A DNA stretch of 49,827 bases from Cyanobacteria bacterium REEB67. GTDB taxonomy: Bacteria > Cyanobacteriota > Vampirovibrionia > Obscuribacterales > Obscuribacteraceae. How positions within the stretch are numbered: position 1 is the first letter of the stretch; each line of letters starts with the position of its first letter. The position numbers and the translations under genes are program-made. The stretch lies in the NCBI GenBank assembly GCA_018971775.1, contig JAGXAB010000049.1, positions 1 through 49,827 on the forward strand, read 5' to 3'. The notes below the pieces were generated by a model, which was not told where the DNA came from, made no database searches, and saw only the letters and a program-made list of their open reading frames with translations. Of this stretch, positions 15,450 through 23,775 are shown in pieces.

Positions 15450-16925
15450 ATGTCCAAAAAATCTTCCGCCCGTATAGACCTCGGGGCGAGCATTTCTCAG
15501 CTTGCCGGCAACCACACCTCAACCGAGATTCTTACCATGCAAGACAGAGCCCAGGACGCCCCTCCGACAACCTTTTCCATCGATGCAGTCAATCAGCCCG
15601 GACGCGGCAACGACACGACCAATACGACCGCCCAGAGACTGCTCGACGATGTCCATAAAGAATTGCACAATCAGGTCCGCGCCGACCGCTATAAGGGTAT
15701 AGCCGGCCACATGGTCGACCTGGTCTACGATCCGGTCACCACCGACCACGTCAGACTGACCGGCATCGCCAAAAGGCTGGATGCAGCGGCGGCGAACAAG
15801 GATTATGGAATCATCGCCGCTCAGGCCAAAATCATCAACGATGAGCTGGCCCGCGACCGCGTCCATGACAGTCGCAAAAATACAGTCGACGACATCGCTC
15901 ACGATGTGGCTACAGTTATACCGAGCGTTTTTAAAGGAGCACTGCGAGCGGGCGAACAGGCCATCGAGCACAAAATATGCGACACCGTTCAGCAGGTTCA
16001 GGCCGCAACGACTAAAGCACCGGACCTAGTCACGCCATCCACACCGATCACGCATGGCGGCGACTATCGCGAAGTGATGAAGGTGGACGGCAATGACCGC
16101 GCATTCAATATGCACGTACCAGCCAGCTATCAAAAAGGCCACCAGATGCCGGCCGTCGTCATGTTGCACGGCATCACCGAAAACGCCGACAGCTTTGCCG
16201 CCGACACACAAATGAATGCCAAAGCGGACAAAGAAGGTTTTATCGCCATCTACCCGGAAGGCAATCCGCTTCTCAAAAGTCAGTCCCATCTGGCCTGGAA
16301 TGTCCCGAACTGGGACATTTTCCACCCCTCGCGGCACGCCAATGACGTGCAATTTGTCGGCAAAGTGATTGATCAAGCGACAAAAGAACTTTCGATAGAT
16401 CCCAATCGCACATACGTTGCAGGCTTCTCCAACGGCGGCATGCTCGCCCAGGAAGTGGCCGCCCAAAACTCAGATAAAGTCGCCGCCGTAGCAATTGTCA
16501 GCGCGGCCTTGAGCGGCAAAGACAAAGAACCGACAAATCCCGTTTCGGTGATCGACATCCACGGCACCGCCGACACTGTAGTGCCTTATCAAAACTGGGA
16601 CAATTCATTCCGTCTAGTCGACATGCAACCGGTTGCCTACACCGGCACATTCTGGAAAAAGGCTGACAATATTGAAGGTCCGAGCATTACCTCAGAGCGC
16701 AATGGCATTACCGTGCAAGATGCCATCAACAGCAAAACGGGCGTGGAAGTAAAACAGATCGGCATCGAAGGCGGTACCCACACCTGGCCCGGAGCGGCGC
16801 ACAATGACGGTGCGGCGGATAAAAGCCTTGAAGCTACCGATGAAATCTGGGACTTTTTCTCGCATCACACACTGGCTAAGGGCGATGCAAACAGCATCGG
16901 CAATCAGCGCACGACCAACGCTTAA
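15450..16925 (+). CDS. PHB depolymerase/LpqC-type alpha/beta-hydrolase
   Basis: 491 residues. Residues 1-200 are a hydrophilic region of unknown fold. Residues 205-480 form an alpha/beta-hydrolase with an oxyanion-type MLHGITENADSF, nucleophile elbow GFSNGG (Ser327), acid HGTADTVVP (Asp375) and base GGTHTWPG (His444). This triad order and the GTHTWPG signature are those of polyhydroxybutyrate depolymerase/feruloyl-esterase (LpqC) proteins, which cleave ester bonds of polymers or plant-derived esters. No signal peptide is seen. The ATG lacks a clear ribosome site and a later ATG (15537) is possible. The extra N-terminal 200 residues are unusual. Confidence 0.85.
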   Translation: MSKKSSARIDLGASISQLAGNHTSTEILTMQDRAQDAPPTTFSIDAVNQPGRGNDTTNTTAQRLLDDVHKELHNQVRADRYKGIAGHMVDLVYDPVTTDHVRLTGIAKRLDAAAANKDYGIIAAQAKIINDELARDRVHDSRKNTVDDIAHDVATVIPSVFKGALRAGEQAIEHKICDTVQQVQAATTKAPDLVTPSTPITHGGDYREVMKVDGNDRAFNMHVPASYQKGHQMPAVVMLHGITENADSFAADTQMNAKADKEGFIAIYPEGNPLLKSQSHLAWNVPNWDIFHPSRHANDVQFVGKVIDQATKELSIDPNRTYVAGFSNGGMLAQEVAAQNSDKVAAVAIVSAALSGKDKEPTNPVSVIDIHGTADTVVPYQNWDNSFRLVDMQPVAYTGTFWKKADNIEGPSITSERNGITVQDAINSKTGVEVKQIGIEGGTHTWPGAAHNDGAADKSLEATDEIWDFFSHHTLAKGDANSIGNQRTTNA

Positions 16926-17076
16926 ACCGCAAAATCCAAATTTTCAAACCTTTACTTAATGCAGGCGTGATGCAAGTTTGACACAGGTTTGACAGATAGA
17001 GCCCTATTCTAGGTATCAGCAAACAGACAACAGGTTTCCTGGGTGTGCTCCTGTCCCCATCAGTACACCTGAAAAA

Positions 17077-17114
17077 AAAGAGAGATGGTTTGAGCAATCG
17101 AGCCGTCTCTCTTT
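17077..17114. terminator. Stem-loop terminator after the esterase gene
   Basis: AAAGAGAGATGGTT (17077-17090) pairs with AGCCGTCTCTCTTT (17101-17114), including G-T pairs. It sits in a 321-nt spacer (16926-17246) in which no gene is seen. Confidence 0.65.
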
Positions 17115-17246
17115 CGCTTAGCCACCACATTCGGTATCAAAACTAGCGCAGCTAGCGTTAAGCAAATGGAGAGCGGCGTCTTACGTCGCCTTCCATCAAG
17201 GGGCAAAAAGTGTCAAAATGACCCCACTTCAAATGGGGCCGTTTAA

Positions 17247-18380
17247 GTGAAAGACAAAAAGATTGCAAAAGTAGCTGGAAAACACCCACGAAAACCGGCC
17301 AAAGAGCTATTTTTTACACTTTTTTCGATCATACTTAGTAGTTCTCTCATTAGCCCTCCGGCCTACGCTTGCACCGATTTTATGGTGAAAGCGGCGGATG
17401 GCACTGCCGTGGTCGGCCGTTCGATGGAATGGGGCCTGGACCTGAAGTCAAATATCTGGTCGACGCCGCGGGGCGAAACGCGCTCTTCCACCAGCCCTGA
17501 TGGTAAGGCAGGCGTGCACTGGACCTCCAAATATGGATATCTTTCTCTCGATTGCAACAACATGCTACTGGCCATTGATGGCATGAATGAAAAAGGCCTG
17601 TCCATGGGTCTCCTCTGGTTACCCGGAACGGTCTATCAGGACGTACCGAAGGATCATCCGGAAACAGCCATGAGCCTGCTCGACCTCGGACACTGGCTTC
17701 TGGGCAACTTCTCCACTGTCGAAGAGGCGAAGGCGGCGCTAGCCAAAGTGCAAGTCTGGTCGCCGGCACTGGCCGATTGGGGCGGCAAGCCGACAGCACA
17801 CCTGGCCATTCACGACGCCGCCGGCAACAGCGCCGTTATTGAATTTATCGATGGACAGCAAAAGGTCTACGACAATCCCGGCCGGGTCCTGACCAATGCT
17901 CCGACCTTCGACTGGCAACGGACAAATCTGCGCAATTACATCAGTCTCTCGCCGCAAAGCGATCATGCCATCACCATAAAAGGCACTGTGCTCGCTCCCC
18001 CCGGTCAGGGCGGCGGCTTCCTCGGTATCCCCGGTGACTGGACGCCGCCGTCGCGTTTCGTGCGCACATCTGCCATGCTCGCCTTCGCCGAACCGGCAAA
18101 AACTGCGACGGAAGCGGTGGTTTTAACGACACATATATTGAATGCCGTCGATATACCGCTCGGTGACATCCGCGAAAAAACGGGCGAGGTCGAGCATTGC
18201 GATTACACGCAATGGGTGGTGCTCAAAGATTTGAAAAATCGCGTTTTGTATTTCCGCTCATATGATAATTCAGCTTTGAAATCGATCGATATGAACAAAG
18301 TCGATTTCGCGGCAGGCGGCAAACCACGCCAATTAACAGCTGTGGCCGGCGGGAAGCTATCGGTGGATGTGACGCCGTAA
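17247..18380 (+). CDS. Exported Ntn amidohydrolase, choloylglycine hydrolase/penicillin V acylase family
   Basis: 377 residues, GTG start. The signal peptide ends PPAYA-CTDF, so cleavage exposes Cys42 as the N-terminal nucleophile, the hallmark of peptidase family C59. Family signatures follow: VVGRSMEWG (the Arg-Met-Asp/Glu motif), LSLDCNNMLLAIDGMNEKGLSM, and NAPTFDWQRTNLRNY. These enzymes hydrolyse linear amides such as bile-salt conjugates, penicillin V or N-acyl homoserine lactones. In a non-gut organism, acyl-amide or lactone signal turnover is more likely than bile salts; that is inference. Length is normal. No operon partner. Confidence 0.88.
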   Translation: MKDKKIAKVAGKHPRKPAKELFFTLFSIILSSSLISPPAYACTDFMVKAADGTAVVGRSMEWGLDLKSNIWSTPRGETRSSTSPDGKAGVHWTSKYGYLSLDCNNMLLAIDGMNEKGLSMGLLWLPGTVYQDVPKDHPETAMSLLDLGHWLLGNFSTVEEAKAALAKVQVWSPALADWGGKPTAHLAIHDAAGNSAVIEFIDGQQKVYDNPGRVLTNAPTFDWQRTNLRNYISLSPQSDHAITIKGTVLAPPGQGGGFLGIPGDWTPPSRFVRTSAMLAFAEPAKTATEAVVLTTHILNAVDIPLGDIREKTGEVEHCDYTQWVVLKDLKNRVLYFRSYDNSALKSIDMNKVDFAAGGKPRQLTAVAGGKLSVDVTP

Positions 18381-18450
18381 TAAGCGCCAAAGGGTTCACG
18401 CGAAAAAAAATCCCGCACACCACCGACAACGTATAGTATCTAGATTTCAA

Positions 18451-18504
18451 GAAAAATTCGAAAGAAAGAAAAATTCGAAAGAAAGATTGGTGCGCGCACA
18501 CCAA
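18451..18504 (-). terminator. Terminator for the minus-strand Ter block, with 17-bp tandem repeat
   Basis: The 18-bp near-palindrome at 18487-18504 forms a hairpin just after the stop of the last minus-strand gene. On the minus strand it is followed by a T-rich run made of two perfect 17-nt tandem copies (18451-18467 and 18468-18484, GAAAAATTCGAAAGAAA on the plus strand). Confidence 0.7.
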
Positions 18505-18525
18505 CCTTTCCCCGAATTCAGACGA

Positions 18526-19221
18526 TCAGTCTTTCTTGTACTCGACGAAGGCGTTGCCGTCGAAGATCTTGTCCTTGATCAGACCGACGACAGTATCGTG
18601 ATAGTCGCTCCAGCTGAAGACTGGCGCGATTTCGATGCTCAGGTCGAAGGGCGTAACCCAGATCGTGTAGACGCCCTTCATGGCGAAGATGGTGTTGACC
18701 AGATCGCGGGCAGCGGGCGTCAAACCGCACCAGTTACCGTCGCTGACGGGCGAGCTGATGACGGCGGCGCTCTTGTCCTTGTTGTCGAGCTTGAGCGATG
18801 TGGAAACTCCGTACCAGCGCACCGTGCTCTTGCGCGTGCCCGAGTAGACGATCAGCCCCTCGCCTTCGCGACGCGAACCGAGGGGAGCAACGTCGGCTTC
18901 GCCGGCGAAGAGCGTCTTGTTGATCAGATCGATGATGTCTTCATGAAATTCGCTCGCCTGAAAAATCGGCTGGAACGTTACCATAACGGCGAAGGCGTTC
19001 ATCTGGACATTGAGCACGCCCTTGTTGGTGATCAGCTTGTTGACGATGCGGCGGCCTTCATCAGTGAGTGCGCCGAAACTGTTGTCAGCCTTGACCGGTG
19101 CGTCGAAGCTATAGTTCGTGGAGGACTTTTCCTTGAGGGAGATAGCCCGGGAAAACCCGTACCACATGCCGCCTTTGATCGAGGCGAAACGGATGCGCTT
19201 GATGCTGTTGATGTTGTTCAT
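18526..19221 (-). CDS. Internally duplicated protein, Nfu-N-like repeats (last gene of the Ter block)
   Basis: 231 residues from ATG 19221, which has GGAAT upstream; a longer in-frame start is not supported. Residues about 18-105 and 133-220 are two copies of one domain. ALTDEGRRIVNKLITNKGVL aligns with GLTPAARDLVNTIFAMKGVY, and EFHEDIIDLINKTLF aligns with DYHDTVVGLIKDKIF. Each copy also begins with a WYG-S segment. The order 'helix, KGV, strand, short strand, helix' resembles the N-terminal scaffold domain of Nfu/NifU-type proteins (IEGVKSVFFG type), without the CxxC domain. That similarity is tentative. It ends the block that makes the predicted Ter metabolite. Confidence 0.75.
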   Translation of the reverse strand: MNNINSIKRIRFASIKGGMWYGFSRAISLKEKSSTNYSFDAPVKADNSFGALTDEGRRIVNKLITNKGVLNVQMNAFAVMVTFQPIFQASEFHEDIIDLINKTLFAGEADVAPLGSRREGEGLIVYSGTRKSTVRWYGVSTSLKLDNKDKSAAVISSPVSDGNWCGLTPAARDLVNTIFAMKGVYTIWVTPFDLSIEIAPVFSWSDYHDTVVGLIKDKIFDGNAFVEYKKD

Positions 19222-19579
19222 TTCGGTATTCCTATCTTTTGCCGTGAGGAATTTGTTGGTTGTAATTCCTGGCACAGCGGTGGTTGATTGACGTTTGGTA
19301 CTACTGCAAAGCTCGAGCTGTCAGCCACTACCGGTGCGCGCCGGTAGCGTCGGGAAGGTCTGGGCCAGCGCATAAAGCGCGAGCAACCAACCTTCAGCGG
19401 CATCGAGTTGATTGCAATAGCGCAGAGCCGGTGAAGCGAAAAAACAAATCGCACACCGGCTCTGGGCTATGGCAACCAGAGCAATCGGGCGGGTAACTCG
19501 CAGACGGCTGGCTGATACCAGACACTACAGTCACCCGCCCGATATAAAATCAATTGGCTACTTTGAGCGGCGCGTCGAG
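19222..19579. other. 358-nt spacer with three stem-loops
   Basis: No gene. Three perfect inverted repeats lie here: CTACCGG (19328-19334) with 19341-19347; CAGAGCCGGTG (19423-19433) with 19454-19464; and ATCGGGCGGGT (19484-19494) with 19533-19543. On the minus strand they stand between the Cys-rich miniprotein gene and the duplicated-domain gene. They could set differential mRNA levels or form a structured RNA. Confidence 0.5.
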
Positions 19580-19807
19580 CTAGTCGACGTGCGGGCCGTC
19601 GGCGCAGTTGCAGGCGCCGTACTCGGCGGTGCCGAGCAGCATCTCTTCGTCACCGAAGACGAGGAAGCATTCGGCCGTGCCGCAGGTCTTCGGATGCTCG
19701 ACGTCGATGTTCACCGGGCCGGGCTGGAAGGTCTCGTCGAAGACGACCTTGCCGTTGTACTTGACGCGGAAGTGCATCGGTTCGGTGGCAGTGGTTTCGA
19801 TTTTCAT
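19580..19807 (-). CDS. 75-residue Cys-rich miniprotein of the Ter operon
   Basis: 75 residues; GGAG lies 8 nt before the ATG (AACGGAGTCCAAG-ATG), so it is a real gene. The N-terminal half is a beta-rich patch (MHFRVKYNGKVVFDETFQPG). The C-terminal half holds Cys42, Cys47 and a CNC motif (Cys66, Cys68) followed by ADGPHVD with a terminal His. Four Cys and a His suggest metal binding or a Cys-based carrier. It lies 78 nt after the ATP-grasp gene. ATP-grasp ligases often act on small peptides, so it may be a substrate. No family recognised. Confidence 0.7.
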   Translation of the reverse strand: MKIETTATEPMHFRVKYNGKVVFDETFQPGPVNIDVEHPKTCGTAECFLVFGDEEMLLGTAEYGACNCADGPHVD

Positions 19808-19885
19808 CTTGGACTCCGTTGAAAAATTTGATCCTGAACAGTGGCTTCTTAGAAGTGGTGCGTGCGAAAGCGTGCCCGGATTGTC

Positions 19886-20965
19886 TTAAATCGTTCCGAG
19901 CACGCGGCGGGTCTTGCGCTCGACGCGGATGCCGGTGCGGGGCTCCGGGATGTCTTCAGAGCGCGCAGTGCCAAGCGCCAGGCGAATCGCCCAGTAAGGC
20001 AGACAGACACCCGACAGGGCGCTGTAGTGGATGCCGCCCGACATGCGTGCGTTCACCTCGAGCAGATACTGCACGCCGCCTGCTTCCATGAACTGCACGT
20101 TGTACAGTCCAGTCAGCCCGGCTTTAGCGGTGACGCGGCGCGAGTATTCGACGAGGAGCGGATTTTCCTCGAGCAGCTCTTCAACGCCGTCGTACGACTT
20201 GAGCCGCACCACAGCCGCAAGCAGCCTGCCGTCGACAGCGACGCAATCGACGCTGCGTTCTTGACCGGGGAGAAATTCCATCATCATCAGCTCCGGAAAT
20301 TTATCCTGGTTACTGCAGTCGGCGAGCGCCTCGTCATAGTCGATACTCAGTTGCTGGTTGTCCCAGGTCGAGAAGATCGGTGCCGCACCATTGGTGGTGA
20401 TGATCCGGAAGCCCTTGCCACCGATACCTTCGGCCGGCTTGATGCAGACCCGGTCGTGGTGCGCCGTCAGCTCGGCAAAGGCAGCAGCGAATTGCTCGGC
20501 ATCGGCGACCACACGGAAGGCCGGCTGCGGGACGAGGTCGGCACCGAGGGCGTTATAGAAACGCCCCTTGTGCTTGATCAGCTCGAGAGTCGGCGCATCG
20601 GCCGCCAGGATCAGCTTGACGCCGACATCGGCAAAACGCTGAGCGGCAGCGGCGATAGCGTGAGCGTAGTTGCGCGGGATGAAAACATCGATGGCTTGAC
20701 GCCGGATGAAGTCCAGACACCAGTTGACGTAGCCGGCAGATCCCAGGCCCGTCGGCTCGAGCTCGAAGTAGTCGGCCACAGGAGCGACCGTCGCCGTGGG
20801 GCTGGTGTGCGTGCAGACAAAAAAGAAATCCTCACCGGGACGACCCTCGGCGACTTGCCGGATCGTCTCGATCGTGTGGCTCGTGCTCGACAGGCTCTTG
20901 TTGAACCAGATGCGCGGCCGTTTGTGAGGTTTGGGAGATTTGGCGAAGTTTGAATTGTCGGTCAT
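19886..20965 (-). CDS. ATP-grasp enzyme of the Ter biosynthetic operon
   Basis: 359 residues from ATG 20965 (MTDNSNFAK), preceded by AGGGGGA; a longer in-frame start lacks a ribosome site and overlaps the upstream gene. ATP-grasp signatures: nucleotide-binding VCIKPAEGIGGKGFRII, MMMEFLPGQERSVDCVAVDG, and the metal-binding FMEAGGVQYLLEVNARMSGG. ATP-grasp enzymes join a carboxylate to an amine through an acyl-phosphate. In Ter gene neighbourhoods this gene travels with the CitE-like, PRTase and HAD genes found here and is predicted to ligate part of a nucleoside-like metabolite. Eleven nt separate it from the CitE-like gene. Confidence 0.9.
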   Translation of the reverse strand: MTDNSNFAKSPKPHKRPRIWFNKSLSSTSHTIETIRQVAEGRPGEDFFFVCTHTSPTATVAPVADYFELEPTGLGSAGYVNWCLDFIRRQAIDVFIPRNYAHAIAAAAQRFADVGVKLILAADAPTLELIKHKGRFYNALGADLVPQPAFRVVADAEQFAAAFAELTAHHDRVCIKPAEGIGGKGFRIITTNGAAPIFSTWDNQQLSIDYDEALADCSNQDKFPELMMMEFLPGQERSVDCVAVDGRLLAAVVRLKSYDGVEELLEENPLLVEYSRRVTAKAGLTGLYNVQFMEAGGVQYLLEVNARMSGGIHYSALSGVCLPYWAIRLALGTARSEDIPEPRTGIRVERKTRRVLGTI

Positions 20966-20976
20966 AAGTCCCCCTG

Positions 20977-21876
20977 TTATTGGTCTTTGACGCCGTAGAT
21001 TTCGTAGCGGCGGATGATTTTTTCGGCCCAGCGCGCATGGGTGGCCGGCTCGCACATACGGCCGTTCATGCGAAAGACCGCTGGAGCATCGGGGGCGACG
21101 ATACGACAGGCTTCTTCGAGATCCATGGGCGAGACCTTGAAACCAGCTTCGATGACCGCCACCTGATCCGGATGGATGGCGGTTTTGCCGAAGAGACCGT
21201 TATCAAGATCGCACTCGACCTCGTCGGCGAGCACGTCGTTATGAGCCATCGACTCGAAGACCGGCGCCGTCAGGCCAAAGCCGTAGGGAATAAATTCCCC
21301 GGCCAGGCGCGAAATCAGGCAACCGATCGGCGAATCGTAGATGCTGCGCGTCGGATTGCGACGCACGCCCAGGCACTGCAGCAGGTCATTGCCGCCGACA
21401 CGCAGACAGAGGATACGCTCGCGCAGGCGCGAGTTTTTCTGGAGCATACGACGCAGACGATTCATTTCCCGATAGTCGAAAACCTCTTCGGTCTCGAGCG
21501 TCGGCATGAGCAAGAAGGGTGCCTGGTCGCTGAGCTGATTGGCATAATCGAGGAGATTGGCGCAGGTCAGCTTGGGCAGGACGAAGCCGTCGACCTTCTC
21601 GATACCGTGGGTGGCGAGCATGCGGCCGAGGACGTGGGGATTGCGCACGCGGATAAAGCGCATCGGCCGCTTCTCGTCGTTGAGACGGGGCAGGGTGCGG
21701 CGCAGGTTTTGCAGCGCTTCCGACAGCTGGTCCGCGCGCACGGCGTCTTCGGTGCAGTAGATGATCGAGCGCAGGAAAGGATACTTCTCGCCGTTACCGA
21801 TGGCGACGAGGGCGTCAGGAGACTGGGTGGCCGGCACGTAGAGCGAGGCCCCCAGGTCGAACTGGTGCTTGTTCAT
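20977..21876 (-). CDS. CitE/HpcH-like C-C bond lyase, TIM barrel, of the Ter operon
   Basis: 299 residues; GGAG 7 nt before the ATG. A TIM-barrel lyase of the HpcH/HpaI-CitE superfamily: GASLYVPAT start, RFIRVRNP and GFVLPKL strands, LLMPTLETEEVFDY (Glu metal ligand region), LRVGGNDLL, and GKTAIHPDQV near the end, the equivalent of GKxAIHPxQ in CitE. The family splits or forms C-C bonds next to a carboxylate, with a divalent metal. The Ter-associated subfamily is a fixed member of the metabolite operon. It starts 1 nt after the upstream stop, so translation is probably coupled. Confidence 0.9.
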   Translation of the reverse strand: MNKHQFDLGASLYVPATQSPDALVAIGNGEKYPFLRSIIYCTEDAVRADQLSEALQNLRRTLPRLNDEKRPMRFIRVRNPHVLGRMLATHGIEKVDGFVLPKLTCANLLDYANQLSDQAPFLLMPTLETEEVFDYREMNRLRRMLQKNSRLRERILCLRVGGNDLLQCLGVRRNPTRSIYDSPIGCLISRLAGEFIPYGFGLTAPVFESMAHNDVLADEVECDLDNGLFGKTAIHPDQVAVIEAGFKVSPMDLEEACRIVAPDAPAVFRMNGRMCEPATHARWAEKIIRRYEIYGVKDQ

Positions 21877-21877
21877 A

Positions 21878-22978
21878 TCATTCTCCGAGGGTTTTTATGA
21901 CGACGGCAGCTCGATAAGGCAGCCTTGGGTCGATCTCGATGGGCACACCGCCGACGGTGGCGAGCTCGATCAGATGCTCGACATCGATGGCGCCGGGTTC
22001 GCGCACGATCAGACGATCCGGCATGCGGCGCAGGAGGGCGCGAGTCGACTCGCCGATCCCGGGTTTGACGCGGTTGCGATCGCTGACGTCATAGCGCTCC
22101 ATGGCCTCGGCGATGAAAGCATCCGAGCAGAGCTTCAGGCTGACCTTCTGCTCATCGCCCCAGGCGCAGAGCGGTGCGCACTCTTTTCCATAAAGGAAAG
22201 ATTCGACAATCGGCGAGAGCAGATCGACGAAGTAGCGCGACAGATCTTCACCGCGCTTATCCTCATAAAACATGCAGGCGTGGAAATCGCCCGGACCGAC
22301 GTAGTCATCGTTGAGCACGGTGCGGCTGACCAGACCGGAGACGATGGCGTTCAAGATAGCCGAGGGAATCAGATAGTCGTCGGCGGTAGCAGCCATGCCG
22401 GCCACACCAGCGAGATCCGAGACGACGACCAGCCCGGAGGAGATGGCGGTGCCGCGGCTCTCGTTGTACTCGGCGACTGTGGCCTTGAGCTCGCTCGAGA
22501 TGGCGCCCTTGCCGGTCCAGCCGTCGATAAAGACCAGATCCGTGTCCTGATGCCGCTCGAGGATGTAGTCGAGGGCGACGGCGTCGACGCCGCGGTCACG
22601 GATGATCGAAATCGAATAGTGCGCCGAAGCACGTCCGAGCGACTTGAGGCCACGGTGCAAAAGCACACCGACCGGCGTGCCGGCACGGGCCAGGCTGACC
22701 AGCACCACTTCACGGCCGGGGCGCAGGGCGAGGGTACGCACCAGCGAGGCCAGATGCGCCGAGAAGCGATTTTTGTTCTGCTCGAGGGCGCGAGCAAAGA
22801 GATCCATATAGCGCTTGTCGGGAGTCTTCTCCACCGAGAGCATCTCGGAGTAGTGCTTGGCGCCCGACTGGATCGCTCGCTCCTTGGCGGCCACGTCGGT
22901 CGGTGCAATCTCGACCGGCTTGAGCAGGAAGATGCAATCAGAGGGCAGGTAACTGCCGGAAAAATGTACGTCCTTCAT
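21878..22978 (-). CDS. StiP/PRTase_1-type protein of the Ter operon
   Basis: 366 residues; GAGGAG precedes the ATG. It belongs to the family labelled 'cysteine protease StiP' or PRTase_1. SLARAGTPVGVLLHRGL and the phosphate-loop-like TDLVFIDGWTGKGAI match the Rossmann-like phosphoribosyltransferase fold. The C-terminal 90 residues (GIGESTRALLRRMPDRLIV, then ELATVGGVPIEI) are a separate alpha/beta unit, perhaps nucleic-acid-binding. The family is known from Ter clusters, where it is predicted to handle a ribosyl-phosphate intermediate. Protease activity is not evident from the sequence. Confidence 0.88.
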   Translation of the reverse strand: MKDVHFSGSYLPSDCIFLLKPVEIAPTDVAAKERAIQSGAKHYSEMLSVEKTPDKRYMDLFARALEQNKNRFSAHLASLVRTLALRPGREVVLVSLARAGTPVGVLLHRGLKSLGRASAHYSISIIRDRGVDAVALDYILERHQDTDLVFIDGWTGKGAISSELKATVAEYNESRGTAISSGLVVVSDLAGVAGMAATADDYLIPSAILNAIVSGLVSRTVLNDDYVGPGDFHACMFYEDKRGEDLSRYFVDLLSPIVESFLYGKECAPLCAWGDEQKVSLKLCSDAFIAEAMERYDVSDRNRVKPGIGESTRALLRRMPDRLIVREPGAIDVEHLIELATVGGVPIEIDPRLPYRAAVVIKTLGE

Positions 22979-22988
22979 AGACTTCTCC

Positions 22989-23774
22989 TCAGAGAGATTT
23001 TTTCAGGGTAGAGAAAATCTGCGATGCAGTCGGCGTCACCGCCATATCGCAGAGGCCCATGAAGGGCAGGTCGGTGTGGCTGTCGCCGAGGCCGATCGTC
23101 AGATCGTCTGCGGCGACATAGTTGTCCATGAACCACTGCACCGCCTTGTCCTTACCGAGGAAGGGCGGCATGGCGGCGATGAAGTTGCCGTTGAAGTGAA
23201 GCGAAAAGCCCTCGGGCAAGCGGGCCTTGAGGACGCGGTGCAGCTCGGCCATTTCTTCCAGATTGCGCTTGTTGTGCTTGATCGAGACGAAGAGGCCGAA
23301 GCCGTCATCGCTCGCCACCCGCACCCGAGCGTCGATCTTGTGCTCGCTGCAGTAGGAGGTCATGCCCGAGCAGAGGGCATCGATCAAAACCTTGTAGTCG
23401 GAAGCGCCTTTGGCCATGAGCTCGCGGAAGCGCGGCTCGCTCTCGCCATTCGGCATGATGATCCGACCGCCGAAGCTGACGATGGAATAGCAGGTGTTCT
23501 GGCCCGCGCCGCAGATGCCGGGGATGGTCAGCTGCGAGACGCCGGTGCTGGTGCGTGCCGTGGTCAAGACGATACGCACCTGCGAACCGGCGGTGAGCAG
23601 TGCGAGAAACTGCTGCTGCTTGGGCGTCAACCAGCCGCAGACCGCGCCCTTGCCATCTACCGCCGCGACAACACTGCCATCGGCCGGAGCGGTGCGGGTA
23701 CTGGCGATGAGCATGTCATCGACGTCGGCAAAGGCCCAGATAGTTTTGGCATTGATTTCTCTGATGTGAGCCAT
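22989..23774 (-). CDS. HAD-superfamily phosphatase of the Ter operon
   Basis: 261 residues from ATG 23774, which lies 1 nt after the upstream stop with GGAG 8 nt before it; a longer frame reads into the neighbour and is rejected. HAD motifs: I, FADVDDMLIAS (DVDD, both Asp present); II, IVLTTARTS; IV, IGLGDSHTDLPFMGL. The cap and GDSHTDLPF ending match Cof/sucrose-phosphatase-like (type II) HADs. It probably removes a phosphate from the intermediate made by the two PRTase-like proteins. Tightly coupled operon position. Confidence 0.9.
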   Translation of the reverse strand: MAHIREINAKTIWAFADVDDMLIASTRTAPADGSVVAAVDGKGAVCGWLTPKQQQFLALLTAGSQVRIVLTTARTSTGVSQLTIPGICGAGQNTCYSIVSFGGRIIMPNGESEPRFRELMAKGASDYKVLIDALCSGMTSYCSEHKIDARVRVASDDGFGLFVSIKHNKRNLEEMAELHRVLKARLPEGFSLHFNGNFIAAMPPFLGKDKAVQWFMDNYVAADDLTIGLGDSHTDLPFMGLCDMAVTPTASQIFSTLKKSL

Positions 23775-23775
23775 G

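Noticed and set aside
19862..23011. Long plus-strand open frames (19862-20953, 20980-21900, 21869-23011)
   Set aside because: They are antisense to the strongly supported ATP-grasp, CitE-like and StiP genes and have no ribosome sites or domain motifs.
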